Origin: Methyloceanibacter sp. wino2
Lineage (GTDB): Bacteria; Pseudomonadota; Alphaproteobacteria; Rhizobiales; Methyloligellaceae
DNA length: 64,000 bases
Reading direction: 5' to 3'
NCBI RefSeq assembly: GCF_003071365.1
Contig: NZ_CP028960.1
Coordinates: 868,001 to 932,000, forward strand
The position numbers and the translations under genes are program-made. The notes below the pieces were generated by a model, which saw only the letters and a list, made by a program, of their open reading frames with translations, had not been told where the DNA came from and made no database searches. Of the stretch, positions 16,684-24,395 are shown piece after piece; the stretch's first letter is position 1; the number at the start of each line of letters is the position of its first letter.

Positions 16684-19140
16684 CTACCACTTCGCCTTCA
16701 TGGTCACGAAGGCCGAGGTCGGCGCCCCGTAGGAGATGTTGTTGTTGTTGTGCGAGGAGATCCAGTACTCGGTGTCGAACATGTTCTCGACATTGAGCTG
16801 CGCGGACCAGTGCTCGTTGATGTCGTAATAGACGGCACTGTCGAACCGCGTGTAGCTCGGCACCTTAACCGCGTTGTTCGCCTCGGCGAACCAGCCCGCC
16901 TGGTAGATGACGCCGAGGCCCACGCCCCATTTCTTGGTGAGCTGGTACTTGTTCCACATCGAGAAGGTGTCGACCGGGACGGACTCCACCGAGTTGCCGA
17001 CCAGGGAGAGATCGTCGCCGGCGAAGAGGATCTCGGAGTCCGTGTGGGCATAGCCGCCGAACACCTGCCACTTGTCGGTGACGTAGCCGCTGATCTCGAT
17101 CTCCTTGCCCCGCGTCCGGGTCAGGCCGCGCGCGAAGGTGTCGGGACCGATGGTCACCGCCTGGTTGTCGCGGTCCAGGCGGTAGATCGCGCCCTGCAAC
17201 AGCAGGCGCGGCATGATCGTCCACTTGAAGCCCGTCTCGTAGTTCTCGAACGTCTCCGGCTCCAGATCCGACGCCGTGACGCTGAGTTCGCCGAAATTGT
17301 CGCCATTCGCCGGCAGGAACGACTTGGCGTAGCTCGCATAGAAATGCAGGCTCTCCCACGGCTTGACGACGCCGCCGACGCGGGGCGACCACTCGTCGTC
17401 GACGCGCGAGGTCTGGAAGCCGTTCAGCGTATCCTCGAAGCTGACGTCGAAGCGGTCGAAGCGGATGCCGCCGATCAGCTCGAAATAGCGCGTGATCTCG
17501 AACTGATCCTGGATGAAGGCGCTCGACGTATCGAGGTCGGTGAAACGGCGCCGGTTCGGCCGGTTGTACAGGGTCCTGGTGAAGACCGTCGGATCGGCCA
17601 CCGGCACGTCGAGGGTGAAGATGCCGGAACCCGGCGCCACGAAGACCGGCAGATTGCGGAACGCATCGTTCTTTTGCACGCCGAACTCCAGGCCGCCCAC
17701 CAGCGTGTGGCGGAGGTGCTGCCCGTGCGCGAACGAATAGGAGAAGTCCGTCTGATTGACGAAGTTCTGGCGGGCTTCGATATTTTGATAGCCGTCGAGC
17801 TCCACCAGACCCGGCCCCGGCGCGTTCACCGCCGAAGATGCGAAAATGTTCTGGTAGAGCTTGTCGTAGTCCGCGAAGAAGGTGTGGTTGCGGATCTGCA
17901 GGCCGCCCGTGGTCTCGTGCTCGAGCGTCGCCGTGGCCACGTGCCCGTCGAACGTGGTCAAGCTCGCGAAGGGCTGGCCGAAATACGTCTCGAGGGGAGC
18001 CTGAAACGGCCTGCCGTCGATCGACGGACCGCCGCGGTCGATGTTCTGGTCGTGGGTCTTGTACTCGTAGCTGAAATGCAGCGTGGTCCGCTCGCCGAGC
18101 TTGAAGCCCATGGTCGGATTGATGCCGTAGCGCTCGAGCCACGAGAATTCCCGGAACGTCTCCGAGTCCTCGTACATGGCATTCAGGCGGAACGCGGCGT
18201 TGGGCGAGATCGCCTGGCCGACGTCTGCCGTCCCGCGCGCGCGGCCCCAGCTGCCGACCTGCACCGTGCCCTCGTAGATCGGAACGCCGTCGGCGCGCTT
18301 GGTGACGCGGTTGATCACGCCACCGCCGCCGCCGCGGCCGAAGATCATGGCGTTCGGGCCTTTGAGCACCTCGATGGTCTGGACGTTGTAGAGATCGCGG
18401 AACGTCTCGATGTCGTCGCGCACGCCGTCGACGAAAAAGTCCGCGGTGGTTTCCTGGCCGCGGAAGGTCAGCTGATCGCGATGCCCCTCGCCCTGCTGCA
18501 CGGCGATGCCCGGAACGTAGAGCAGCGCCTGGCCGAGCGTGTTGGCGGCCTGATCCTCGGCGAGCTCCTCGGGGATGATCGAGACCGAGCCCGGGATGTT
18601 CATGATCAGCGTATTCGTCTTGGTCGCGGACGAGGTGCCCGCGGCGTAATAGCCGTCGACGCCCGACGAGCCGCGGTTCAGCGTGCTGCCGTCCACGGGG
18701 AGATCGAAGATCGCCTCCTCGATCGCGTCCTGGGAGGCGTAGCCGCCGTCGGCCGTGGCGGCGGGCGCGCTCACGGGAGCGCTCGCGGTGGTGCGCGGCG
18801 CGGGGCGGGGCCGCGGCCTCGGCTCAGGGTCGGGCTCCGCCTCGACCACGGCGGGCGCGGCCTCAATGTCGGGATCCTGCTCGACGATCACCGGAGGGAC
18901 CTGGGTGTCGGCTCCAGGATCGGGGCTGCCGCCCGTGGCGGCGGGGGCGCCGTTGCCGGTCACGCCCGATTCTAGGCCGCCCTCTCCGGTTGTTTTCCCG
19001 GTCTCCTGTGCATGAACTATTTCACCCGATAGGGCAATGAGCGCCGCAGAGGCCGCCAAGGCGAGCAGCCGCTCTCTAACTTCGCTGAGTTTCCTGGACG
19101 AACGCGACGCGGAATGCGCCGCCGTGACACGGAGTTCCAT
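16684..19140 (-). CDS. TonB-dependent siderophore receptor
   Basis: An 818-residue outer-membrane receptor. A long signal region is followed by a Pro/Glu-rich linker (about residues 75-125). A plug domain follows (NIPGSVSIIPEELAEDQAAN; FRGQETTADFFVDGVRDD; VLKGPNAMIFGRGGGGGVIN), then a 22-strand barrel ending in the terminal aromatic FVTMKAKW, all in the siderophore-receptor pattern (FhuE/FpvA/FcuA type). It imports ferric siderophores or related chelates using TonB energy. ATG 19140 has a G-rich ribosome site. It sits downstream of a cobalamin-riboswitch-controlled porin and is followed in the genome by a metal-efflux operon. Codon use is markedly more GC-rich than in its neighbours, suggesting a separate origin. 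Confidence 0.92.
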   Translation of the reverse strand: MELRVTAAHSASRSSRKLSEVRERLLALAASAALIALSGEIVHAQETGKTTGEGGLESGVTGNGAPAATGGSPDPGADTQVPPVIVEQDPDIEAAPAVVEAEPDPEPRPRPRPAPRTTASAPVSAPAATADGGYASQDAIEEAIFDLPVDGSTLNRGSSGVDGYYAAGTSSATKTNTLIMNIPGSVSIIPEELAEDQAANTLGQALLYVPGIAVQQGEGHRDQLTFRGQETTADFFVDGVRDDIETFRDLYNVQTIEVLKGPNAMIFGRGGGGGVINRVTKRADGVPIYEGTVQVGSWGRARGTADVGQAISPNAAFRLNAMYEDSETFREFSWLERYGINPTMGFKLGERTTLHFSYEYKTHDQNIDRGGPSIDGRPFQAPLETYFGQPFASLTTFDGHVATATLEHETTGGLQIRNHTFFADYDKLYQNIFASSAVNAPGPGLVELDGYQNIEARQNFVNQTDFSYSFAHGQHLRHTLVGGLEFGVQKNDAFRNLPVFVAPGSGIFTLDVPVADPTVFTRTLYNRPNRRRFTDLDTSSAFIQDQFEITRYFELIGGIRFDRFDVSFEDTLNGFQTSRVDDEWSPRVGGVVKPWESLHFYASYAKSFLPANGDNFGELSVTASDLEPETFENYETGFKWTIMPRLLLQGAIYRLDRDNQAVTIGPDTFARGLTRTRGKEIEISGYVTDKWQVFGGYAHTDSEILFAGDDLSLVGNSVESVPVDTFSMWNKYQLTKKWGVGLGVIYQAGWFAEANNAVKVPSYTRFDSAVYYDINEHWSAQLNVENMFDTEYWISSHNNNNISYGAPTSAFVTMKAKW

Positions 19141-19269
19141 TTACTGCCCCCCGGCTCTGATCGACCTTGGGGCGCGCCTCATCTCACGCGAAACTGCTCC
19201 CCTCAAATCCACAGGCAACGATATTAGGGTTCGAGTGCTGCGCATAATGAAGGGTTTTCAACTTAATAT

Positions 19270-19284
19270 ATGAACAAAATTCAT
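19270..19284. promoter_or_regulatory. AT-rich inverted repeat upstream of the TonB receptor
   Basis: ATGAA-CAAAA-TTCAT, 130 bases before the receptor start in an AT-rich stretch that stands out from the GC-rich surroundings. It could be an operator for an iron regulator; it does not clearly match a Fur or Irr box. Confidence 0.3.
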
Positions 19285-19461
19285 TTTTAGGATAGTGACC
19301 AGGCAGTAGAGGACCTCAACCGATTTCTGGCGTCACGCACACGAAGGTTTAGTTACCCTGTGCCTACATCTGGTTGGGTTGGTCTCTCGAGGACGGCAAT
19401 TCGCGCTATAAGCTCAGACTTTGCCTTGGTGCAGGATCACGTCACCCTTTTTTTTATCCTG

Positions 19462-19585
19462 GCGCCCTACCACCCGGCCTTCATCGTCACAAAGGCCGAC
19501 GTCGGCGCCCCCGAAAGAGATGTTGTTGTGCAAGGAGATCTAATACCCGGTGCCGAACATGTTCTCCGCATTGACGCGCTCTTTT
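19462..19585 (-). pseudogene. 3'-terminal remnant of a second TonB receptor
   Basis: The segment closely resembles the last 125 bases of the receptor at 16684 (encoding an NMF...HNN...SFGGAD-like end). It has an in-frame stop after NMFGTGY and a frameshift before the final residues. Only this end is preserved. Confidence 0.75.
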
Positions 19586-19657
19586 CTAGCCTGTTTCGCG
19601 ATTTTGAATCGCCGCCCGATTTCACATGAGTTTCTACTCGTCACGCTATTCCTGGGA

Positions 19658-21071
19658 TCAGTAATTGATGATGCTCCTCATCCCAACGACCAACGCATTC
19701 TCGACTTTTTGGTTGGGTGTATCGTTGAATAGATTGGGCACCGAGCCTCCGGGATTATGGATGTATTGCACCACTGGCTGTATCGCCCAGCCAGATACGA
19801 TCTCTGCAATGTAGTTCAACTCGAGGATTAGTTCATAATCGCGAATGATATGCAGCCCCGCCTTGCGGTCGAGATCGGAGGCTTCGTTCGAAATACCGGA
19901 ATACGCGACGCCTAGAGCGATGCCGTCATGAGGGCGCCCGGGCACCCATCCGTCGAAGACAATGCCAACATCAGCATAAGTGTCGACCTGATTGCGGTCA
20001 GCCGGGCTAAGGATCGCTCGGGCGAAGGCCGATACACCTCCTGTGCCGCATTGGCCTTCTGGTTGATAGAGCACCTGATCGACTACCACATAGACGGCTT
20101 GGTTTCCTTCATGGCGAGACGCAGAAAGCCCCTGCGCGAGCGGGTGTATTGGATCATCGAACTCGCCAAAATCGTACCAGCCGCCAAGTTTGACCGTGCC
20201 GGACGGGCAGCTGCCGTTGCCGTAGGAATAGTCGGCCTCGAAGAGCAACAAGGGGGGATCGTTAAGGCGAAAATCGAAGCCGTGCGCGTTACACTGCCCG
20301 GGATCACGTTCCTCGGCGCAGGGACCGGCTGGATCACTATCATAAATCCCAAATTTCAGTTGGAATAGGTCCTGAACTTCAACAGCGACGCGCACCCCTG
20401 GTGATGCAAACGGATAGATGGGACCGCCAAAAAGGAAGGTTGTCGGAGCTGAGAGTCGTCCAGCCAAAGGTAGAGGCGATGAATCTCGCAGCCACCTCCG
20501 AAATGAGAAATTCACTGTCGGCACCCAGCTGGCCGAGACGGATAGAGGCGTGCCCGTCATAGAAAGCCTGTTCAAGCCAAAGCTCATGCAGACGCGTGGA
20601 AGGGAATGCCTCTATGTTGCTAACGCTGACGATGCTGCCGATGTTTTCAGCAGTGATGCTGGTGCCGTGAATTTGATAGAAATCTATATGGAAACTCAAC
20701 CCTCGTGCACCGGTGAGGTTCTCAAGATCGGCATCGAGGTATCCCTCGAGAAGTCCTGCGTAATGTACGCTTTGCTCCATTCCTCCTGAGACGTTGCCTA
20801 GCACGTCGCTGGTGTAGTCGATGCCGTAAGAAACTCCCTGCCGGGCAAGGACATTGCGTACACTTCGAGGATCTCCATATCCTGGCAGACTCGTTGCAAT
20901 CGAGGGCTCCGGGATCCCCGGCGGCAGCTCACCTATCCCGTCTGGAAGACGGACATGTGGATGATGCTGCTGATCGGCCCATGAACCGTTAGCGATAAGA
21001 AACGGACTTGCGAATAAAGTTGTGACGAGACAAATGGCCGTGATCGACTTCACGATAGGATTTCCATCCAT
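19658..21071 (-). pseudogene. OprB-family carbohydrate-selective porin, frameshifted
   Basis: Two frames together give one OprB porin of about 470 residues. The N-terminal half (signal peptide ITAICLVTTLFASPFLIANGS; then QGVSYGIDYTSDVLGNVSGG and the EFLISEVAARFIASTFGW segment) runs to about 20430. The C-terminal half (GGPIYPFASPGVRVAVEV to the last strand AIQPVVQYIHNPGGSVPNLF) is in another frame. The switch is at a run of five A on the plus strand (20429-20433); four would restore NLPFGGPIYPF. Alternative start: a GTG at about 21053 giving VKSITAIC. A cobalamin riboswitch lies directly upstream. OprB porins move small polar solutes across the outer membrane. The frameshift may be real or a sequence error. 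Confidence 0.85.
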
Positions 21072-21169
21072 GTGCGCCTGCGGCGCGAAGCCTTCACGGA
21101 TGGAACGCGAACTAGCGCTTCCCTTCTTCGCCTGCGAGCACCCCGCTCGCACGACGCCGATCAGGCACC

Positions 21170-21352
21170 TGTGACGGCAGGTCTCCTGGCTCGCGGGTCG
21201 CTGCCTAGACGCCGTCTTCCCGGGTTTCCCCCAGTGACATGTTGGCGCTCGGCTTGCCGCTCACAGTTGCGGGGGCAGCTGCGGACTTAGCTGGCATTAT
21301 GCCAACTTCTCCACATTCCCTTTTCATCCTCATAGAGGAACCGTCTTGCAAA
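21170..21352 (-). ncRNA. Cobalamin (B12) riboswitch
   Basis: On the minus strand the consensus elements occur in order: AAAAGGGAAT, GCAGCTGCCCCCGCAACTGT, a GTCACTG segment (for GCCACTG), CCGGGAAGACGG, GCAGCGA, and the B12 box AGCCAGGAGACCTGCC (21176-21191). It faces the OprB porin gene starting at 21071. Binding of adenosylcobalamin or a related form should turn off the downstream porin, and possibly the TonB receptor if transcripts read through. Confidence 0.95.
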
Positions 21353-21463
21353 TGATTATCAGTAGATTCCAACTTCGTCAATTCGCCAGTTCCTGCTTGG
21401 CAGGCGGATGGTCCCGAGGCACTGCCAGGCCGTTGCTCAGCGCAGGCTAATGCATGCAAAAGG

Positions 21464-21493
21464 ACGCCCCGCCAGTTGGGGCTAGCGGGGCGT
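21464..21493. repeat. Strong GC hairpin
   Basis: ACGCCCCGC and GCGGGGCGT form perfect 9-base arms around a 12-base loop, between the riboswitch and merR. There is no T-run on either side, so terminator function is uncertain. Confidence 0.6.
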
Positions 21494-21495
21494 TG

Positions 21496-21527
21496 ATGTA
21501 CGGCATTCGTATGTGACTGCCGTACAT
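21496..21527. repeat. 10-bp inverted repeat
   Basis: ATGTACGGCA, a 12-base spacer, then TGCCGTACAT: perfect arms, immediately beside the previous hairpin. It lies in the divergent region between the riboswitch-led operon and merR and may be an operator. Confidence 0.6.
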
Positions 21528-21707
21528 AGATCAGGCTGGCTCTCCGGTAGCAAAGCGCCTTCTCGCTTATTGGTCGTTCAGGAATGGCAACCAGCCACTC
21601 GGGCCGGCTCACACGAAACGCTGAACGGTCAAAGTGGTGATGATCGGCTAGTGGGTGATGATGACATCCTTCACGGTGGAGTATGACCTTTACGACAGCG
21701 TGCAACG

Positions 21708-22115
21708 TTGTGTCCAATAAGAAGGCAATCGCTCCCCAGTTCTACCTTTTTTCGTTCGACCATTAACATCGAGACGATTAGATACTACGAACGCGTGGGG
21801 CTGCTTGATGCTCCGCCCCGCACTCGGGGTGGGCTTCGCATGTACGACCGGCATCATACTCGACGCCTGACCTTCATTCGTCGCAGCCGTGAACTCGGCT
21901 TTTCGTTGGACGACATTTGCACATTGATCAGTCTCTCAGGGCGAAATCAGGATTGCGCTGCAAGGGAGTTGACTCTTCGGCACGTGGATCAGGTGCAGGG
22001 CAAAATCGCCAACCTAAAGCGGTTGGAGAGAGCACTAAAAAGTCTGGCCGAGGCGTGTAAGCCCGGCGATCAAAAATCGTGCCCCATCTTCGATGCTCTA
22101 GCCGGGCAAAGTTAA
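21708..22115 (+). CDS. MerR-family metal-responsive regulator (N-terminus doubtful)
   Basis: The frame gives a MerR core: helix-turn-helix (NIETIRYYERVGLL; RMYDRHHTRRLTFIRRSRELGFSLDD), dimer helix, and a C-terminal metal site with Cys in GRNQDCAAREL and ACKPGDQKSC, the three-Cys layout of mercury-type MerR. The first 20 residues (from a TTG) lack the usual first helix (G-x-L-A-x-x-x-G-V before NIETIRYYE). A GTG at 21710 in another frame begins VSNKKAIAPQF, which looks more like a native start but stops at 21768. Small deletions may have damaged the N-terminus. It is followed by exported Cys-rich protein genes that it may control. Confidence 0.75.
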   Translation: MCPIRRQSLPSSTFFRSTINIETIRYYERVGLLDAPPRTRGGLRMYDRHHTRRLTFIRRSRELGFSLDDICTLISLSGRNQDCAARELTLRHVDQVQGKIANLKRLERALKSLAEACKPGDQKSCPIFDALAGQS

Positions 22116-22253
22116 GTGGCGGCTTACCGACTGCAACTGCGCTGAAGTGTCATAAGCAAGTGCAAGCGACGACGACACTGGGGTCGGATGCCAGTGCCAA
22201 ATATTTGATCACGAGACCCTTGATGTTTTTGGCAGAGAGATCATTCTGATGAG

Positions 22254-22595
22254 ATGGTCACGTTCGTCAGTCGGCTCGCTTTCGCCATCTTCCTCACCGT
22301 AAGTTCGCACGCAGTGGCGGGCTTGAGCCACGCTCAACCTATTGTCGGTGCTGTCGACTTGATCACGGCTACCAATCTTGGGGCTGGCGAGTGCGACCAT
22401 TGCGATGGCTGTAGCAAGCCTTGTGTTGTGCCGGTCGTTTGCAATAGTCCCTGCTCGCCCATGGCTTTGCCGTTGACCTGGACGGAAGAAGCCGCCTCTA
22501 AAACTACCTCCCTCAAATCAACTGAAGGTTCGCGGTTCAGAAGCGCGGTGATCCGCGCTCCTACACCACCTCCTCGCTTTTTCCACTTCGTCTGA
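22254..22595 (+). CDS. Small exported Cys-rich protein
   Basis: 113 residues with a signal peptide (MVTFVSRLAFAIFLTVSSHAVAG). The mature part has a cluster of six Cys in GECDHCDGCSKPCVVPVVCNSPC, a likely soft-metal site, and a Pro-rich end. It is the first gene of a plus-strand series of small exported metal-related proteins after merR. No family name could be assigned. Confidence 0.6.
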   Translation: MVTFVSRLAFAIFLTVSSHAVAGLSHAQPIVGAVDLITATNLGAGECDHCDGCSKPCVVPVVCNSPCSPMALPLTWTEEAASKTTSLKSTEGSRFRSAVIRAPTPPPRFFHFV

Positions 22596-22702
22596 GCAGT
22601 CCCTGGAGTGGGCCTGCCTAGTCATGGGACCCCCGCCTTTTGGGGGCGTTCCGTCGTTCATGCGGCGGTCGAACAACCATCGATGCCCAAAGGAGTGGAA
22701 AA

Positions 22703-22876
22703 ATGTATCGATCACTAGCAGTCGTCCTGACTGGAGTAGCGTTTGTCGCTGTAAGTCTATCGTCGGACGTCGCCACCGCGCACCACAACGCCTATCACAA
22801 CTTGGGAAAGTGTGGTTCCGCGGTCGAGTGTCCGGGTCAGAAGCAAGGGACCCAAACGAAAAGCTCTAACCGTTAG
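22703..22876 (+). CDS. Tiny exported protein (57 aa) with His/Cys motif
   Basis: The ATG at 22703 follows an AGGAGTGG ribosome site. A signal peptide (MYRSLAVVLTGVAFVAVSLSS) precedes AHHNAYHNLGKCG and a second Cys. The strong ribosome site and signal support a real gene. The role is probably periplasmic metal handling (inference from context). Confidence 0.6.
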   Translation: MYRSLAVVLTGVAFVAVSLSSDVATAHHNAYHNLGKCGSAVECPGQKQGTQTKSSNR

Positions 22877-22890
22877 ACTTCGATAGAAAG

Positions 22891-22927
22891 GGTCGGCCGG
22901 GCCTTATCCGATAGGCCTGGCCGATCC
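22891..22927 (+). terminator. Hairpin after the 57-aa gene
   Basis: GGTCGGCCGGGCC and GGCCTGGCCGATCC can form a long GC stem with one bulge, 15 bases after the stop. No clear T-run follows, so termination is probable but not certain. Confidence 0.5.
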
Positions 22928-23083
22928 CACAAAGACCGATGCTCAAGCGCCGGGTATAATCGAACGCTTGGGCATATGGCAAAGATGATGGCCACCAGCG
23001 TTGCGTCAGGGATCTTCGCCGCGTGTATTAGTCTGAATTATCAAAGAGTGCAGCCTCTACAGCAGTCCTAGGAGGATTGAATC

Positions 23084-23200
23084 ATGAGCGAGATGATGAA
23101 TAACGGAATGATGTGGGGTATGGGAATTTGGTGGCTGATCATCGGTACCATCGCCGTGCTCGTTATTGCGGCCTTAGTCAAGTACCTGTTCTTTCGCTGA
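23084..23200 (+). CDS. 38-residue Met-rich single-pass membrane protein
   Basis: The frame starts MSEMMNNGMMWGMGIWWLII and ends KYLFFR, with a perfect AGGAGG ribosome site at 23070-23075. Seven Met in the first 14 residues sit before one membrane helix (about residues 15-34). Met-rich segments bind Cu(I) or Ag(I), which fits the copper-type cluster. It is not preceded by another frame and has its own ribosome site. It is followed 95 bases later by the DUF411 gene. Confidence 0.6.
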   Translation: MSEMMNNGMMWGMGIWWLIIGTIAVLVIAALVKYLFFR

Positions 23201-23294
23201 GAAGGACAGGGCGAGTGCGACCGAAGTCTCGCCCCTCAATGGGGTTACACTTGGCACGCTTGCCTTTGCCATCTGCATTGTAAGGAGTATCCGG

Positions 23295-23735
23295 ATGAAA
23301 CACGCCATGAGAATAATTGCCGCGTTGGTGTTTGCCTTCGTCACCGACTCAGCCTTTGCGCAGACTTTAGAAGGGACATTCTACAAGCAACAGCAGTGCA
23401 CGTGCTGTGAGGCCCACGCAGACTACCTGCGCAAAAGCGGCTTCGAGCTGGATATAACGTCAGTGAACAACTTGGCTGAGATGAGCCTTGATGCCGGTGT
23501 GCCCGAGGGCTTTCAAGGTTGCCATCTTATCAAGCTGAACGGCTACGTTTTTGAGGGGCACCTGACCAGCGAAATCATAAAGAGGTTTCTGGCTGAAAAG
23601 CCACGGGACACCATTGGTCTCAGCATTCCCGGCATGCCAAGCGGCGTTCCCGGAATGGAAGGTCCAAAGGAGGGACCAATCAAGGTTTATGCTGTGAAGA
23701 AGGACGGCACCACATCGATCTACGCCACTCAGTAA
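23295..23735 (+). CDS. DUF411 periplasmic metal-binding protein
   Basis: 146 residues with signal peptide MKHAMRIIAALVFAFVTDSAFA. The DUF411 signature is plain: YKQQQCTCCEAHADYLRKSG, then VPEGFQGCHLIKLNGYVFEGH and LSIPGMPSGVPGME. These proteins are linked to copper resistance, with the CxCC motif as the presumed metal site. It sits inside the exported metal-protein series. Confidence 0.88.
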   Translation: MKHAMRIIAALVFAFVTDSAFAQTLEGTFYKQQQCTCCEAHADYLRKSGFELDITSVNNLAEMSLDAGVPEGFQGCHLIKLNGYVFEGHLTSEIIKRFLAEKPRDTIGLSIPGMPSGVPGMEGPKEGPIKVYAVKKDGTTSIYATQ

Positions 23736-23922
23736 TTATTAAACAGTGGCCTCGCCTGTACGAAGCTCTCGACCGCCTGCCGGGGGATTTGCGCTAATCA
23801 GCGCGACCACGACTTGGGAGTACTGGGAGGCGGTGCGTCAGTTCTGGGTCAAAAGCGGGCGTCAAGGGCTCACAGCGAGTTCACTTGACCAGCATACGGT
23901 CGGCGGTTACGCCAACTGCAGC

Positions 23923-24282
23923 ATGAGGAGTTTGCGCATCATAGTCGATGCCGTCGTGGCGTTGTCGCTGGCCGCCCTGCCGGTCTCGGCCGTCGCAATG
24001 CCCTCAGCCGTGGCGGCTGGAGTGGCGGCCGGCATGCCCGATGCGTCCGATATGGCGGCGCACACGAATTGCTGTGCCGAGTCCAAACACTGCGAAAAGC
24101 AACCTAAGAACGGCTGCGGCGAATCCAGCGCGTGCCTCCTTAAATGCACCGTGCTCTCCGCCGCTCAAGTCGCGGCGATGGATCTTGCCACGCCGCCCAA
24201 AGCAGCGCCGAAACTCGCGAACTTGGTTACGAGCTTCCGGTCCACGCTGGACCACCCGGCTCTCCCGCCACCCCGCGTCTAG
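23923..24282 (+). CDS. Exported Cys-rich protein
   Basis: 119 residues. The signal peptide MRSLRIIVDAVVALSLAALP is followed by an Ala-rich stretch and then HTNCCAESKHCEKQPKNGCG and SACLLKC: seven Cys in about 35 residues. ATG 23923 was chosen because the longer frame from 23746 puts the signal peptide in the middle of the protein. It lies 113 bases before the orphan adaptor gene. It probably binds soft metals in the periplasm; no named family was recognised. Confidence 0.6.
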   Translation: MRSLRIIVDAVVALSLAALPVSAVAMPSAVAAGVAAGMPDASDMAAHTNCCAESKHCEKQPKNGCGESSACLLKCTVLSAAQVAAMDLATPPKAAPKLANLVTSFRSTLDHPALPPPRV

Positions 24283-24395
24283 ATCCTTGAACGAAGTCGT
24301 GTCGCCGCCACGCACAAGCTCGTGCCTGGCGAGCTGCACGCGCGAGCCCTTTGTACTGCGAAGGCCCGTCACTCTCGGATTTGGAGACGCGCGCT

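Noticed and set aside
16750-18975. Long plus-strand open frame of 741 residues opposite the TonB receptor
   Set aside because: It is the mirror of a GC-rich gene. Its residues are strongly skewed to Arg, Val, Asp and Leu, and it has no domain; the minus-strand receptor is complete and clear.
21205-21717. Possible 170-residue minus-strand gene upstream of the porin
   Set aside because: Its second half is the cobalamin riboswitch and it covers two strong hairpins; there is no domain or convincing ribosome site.
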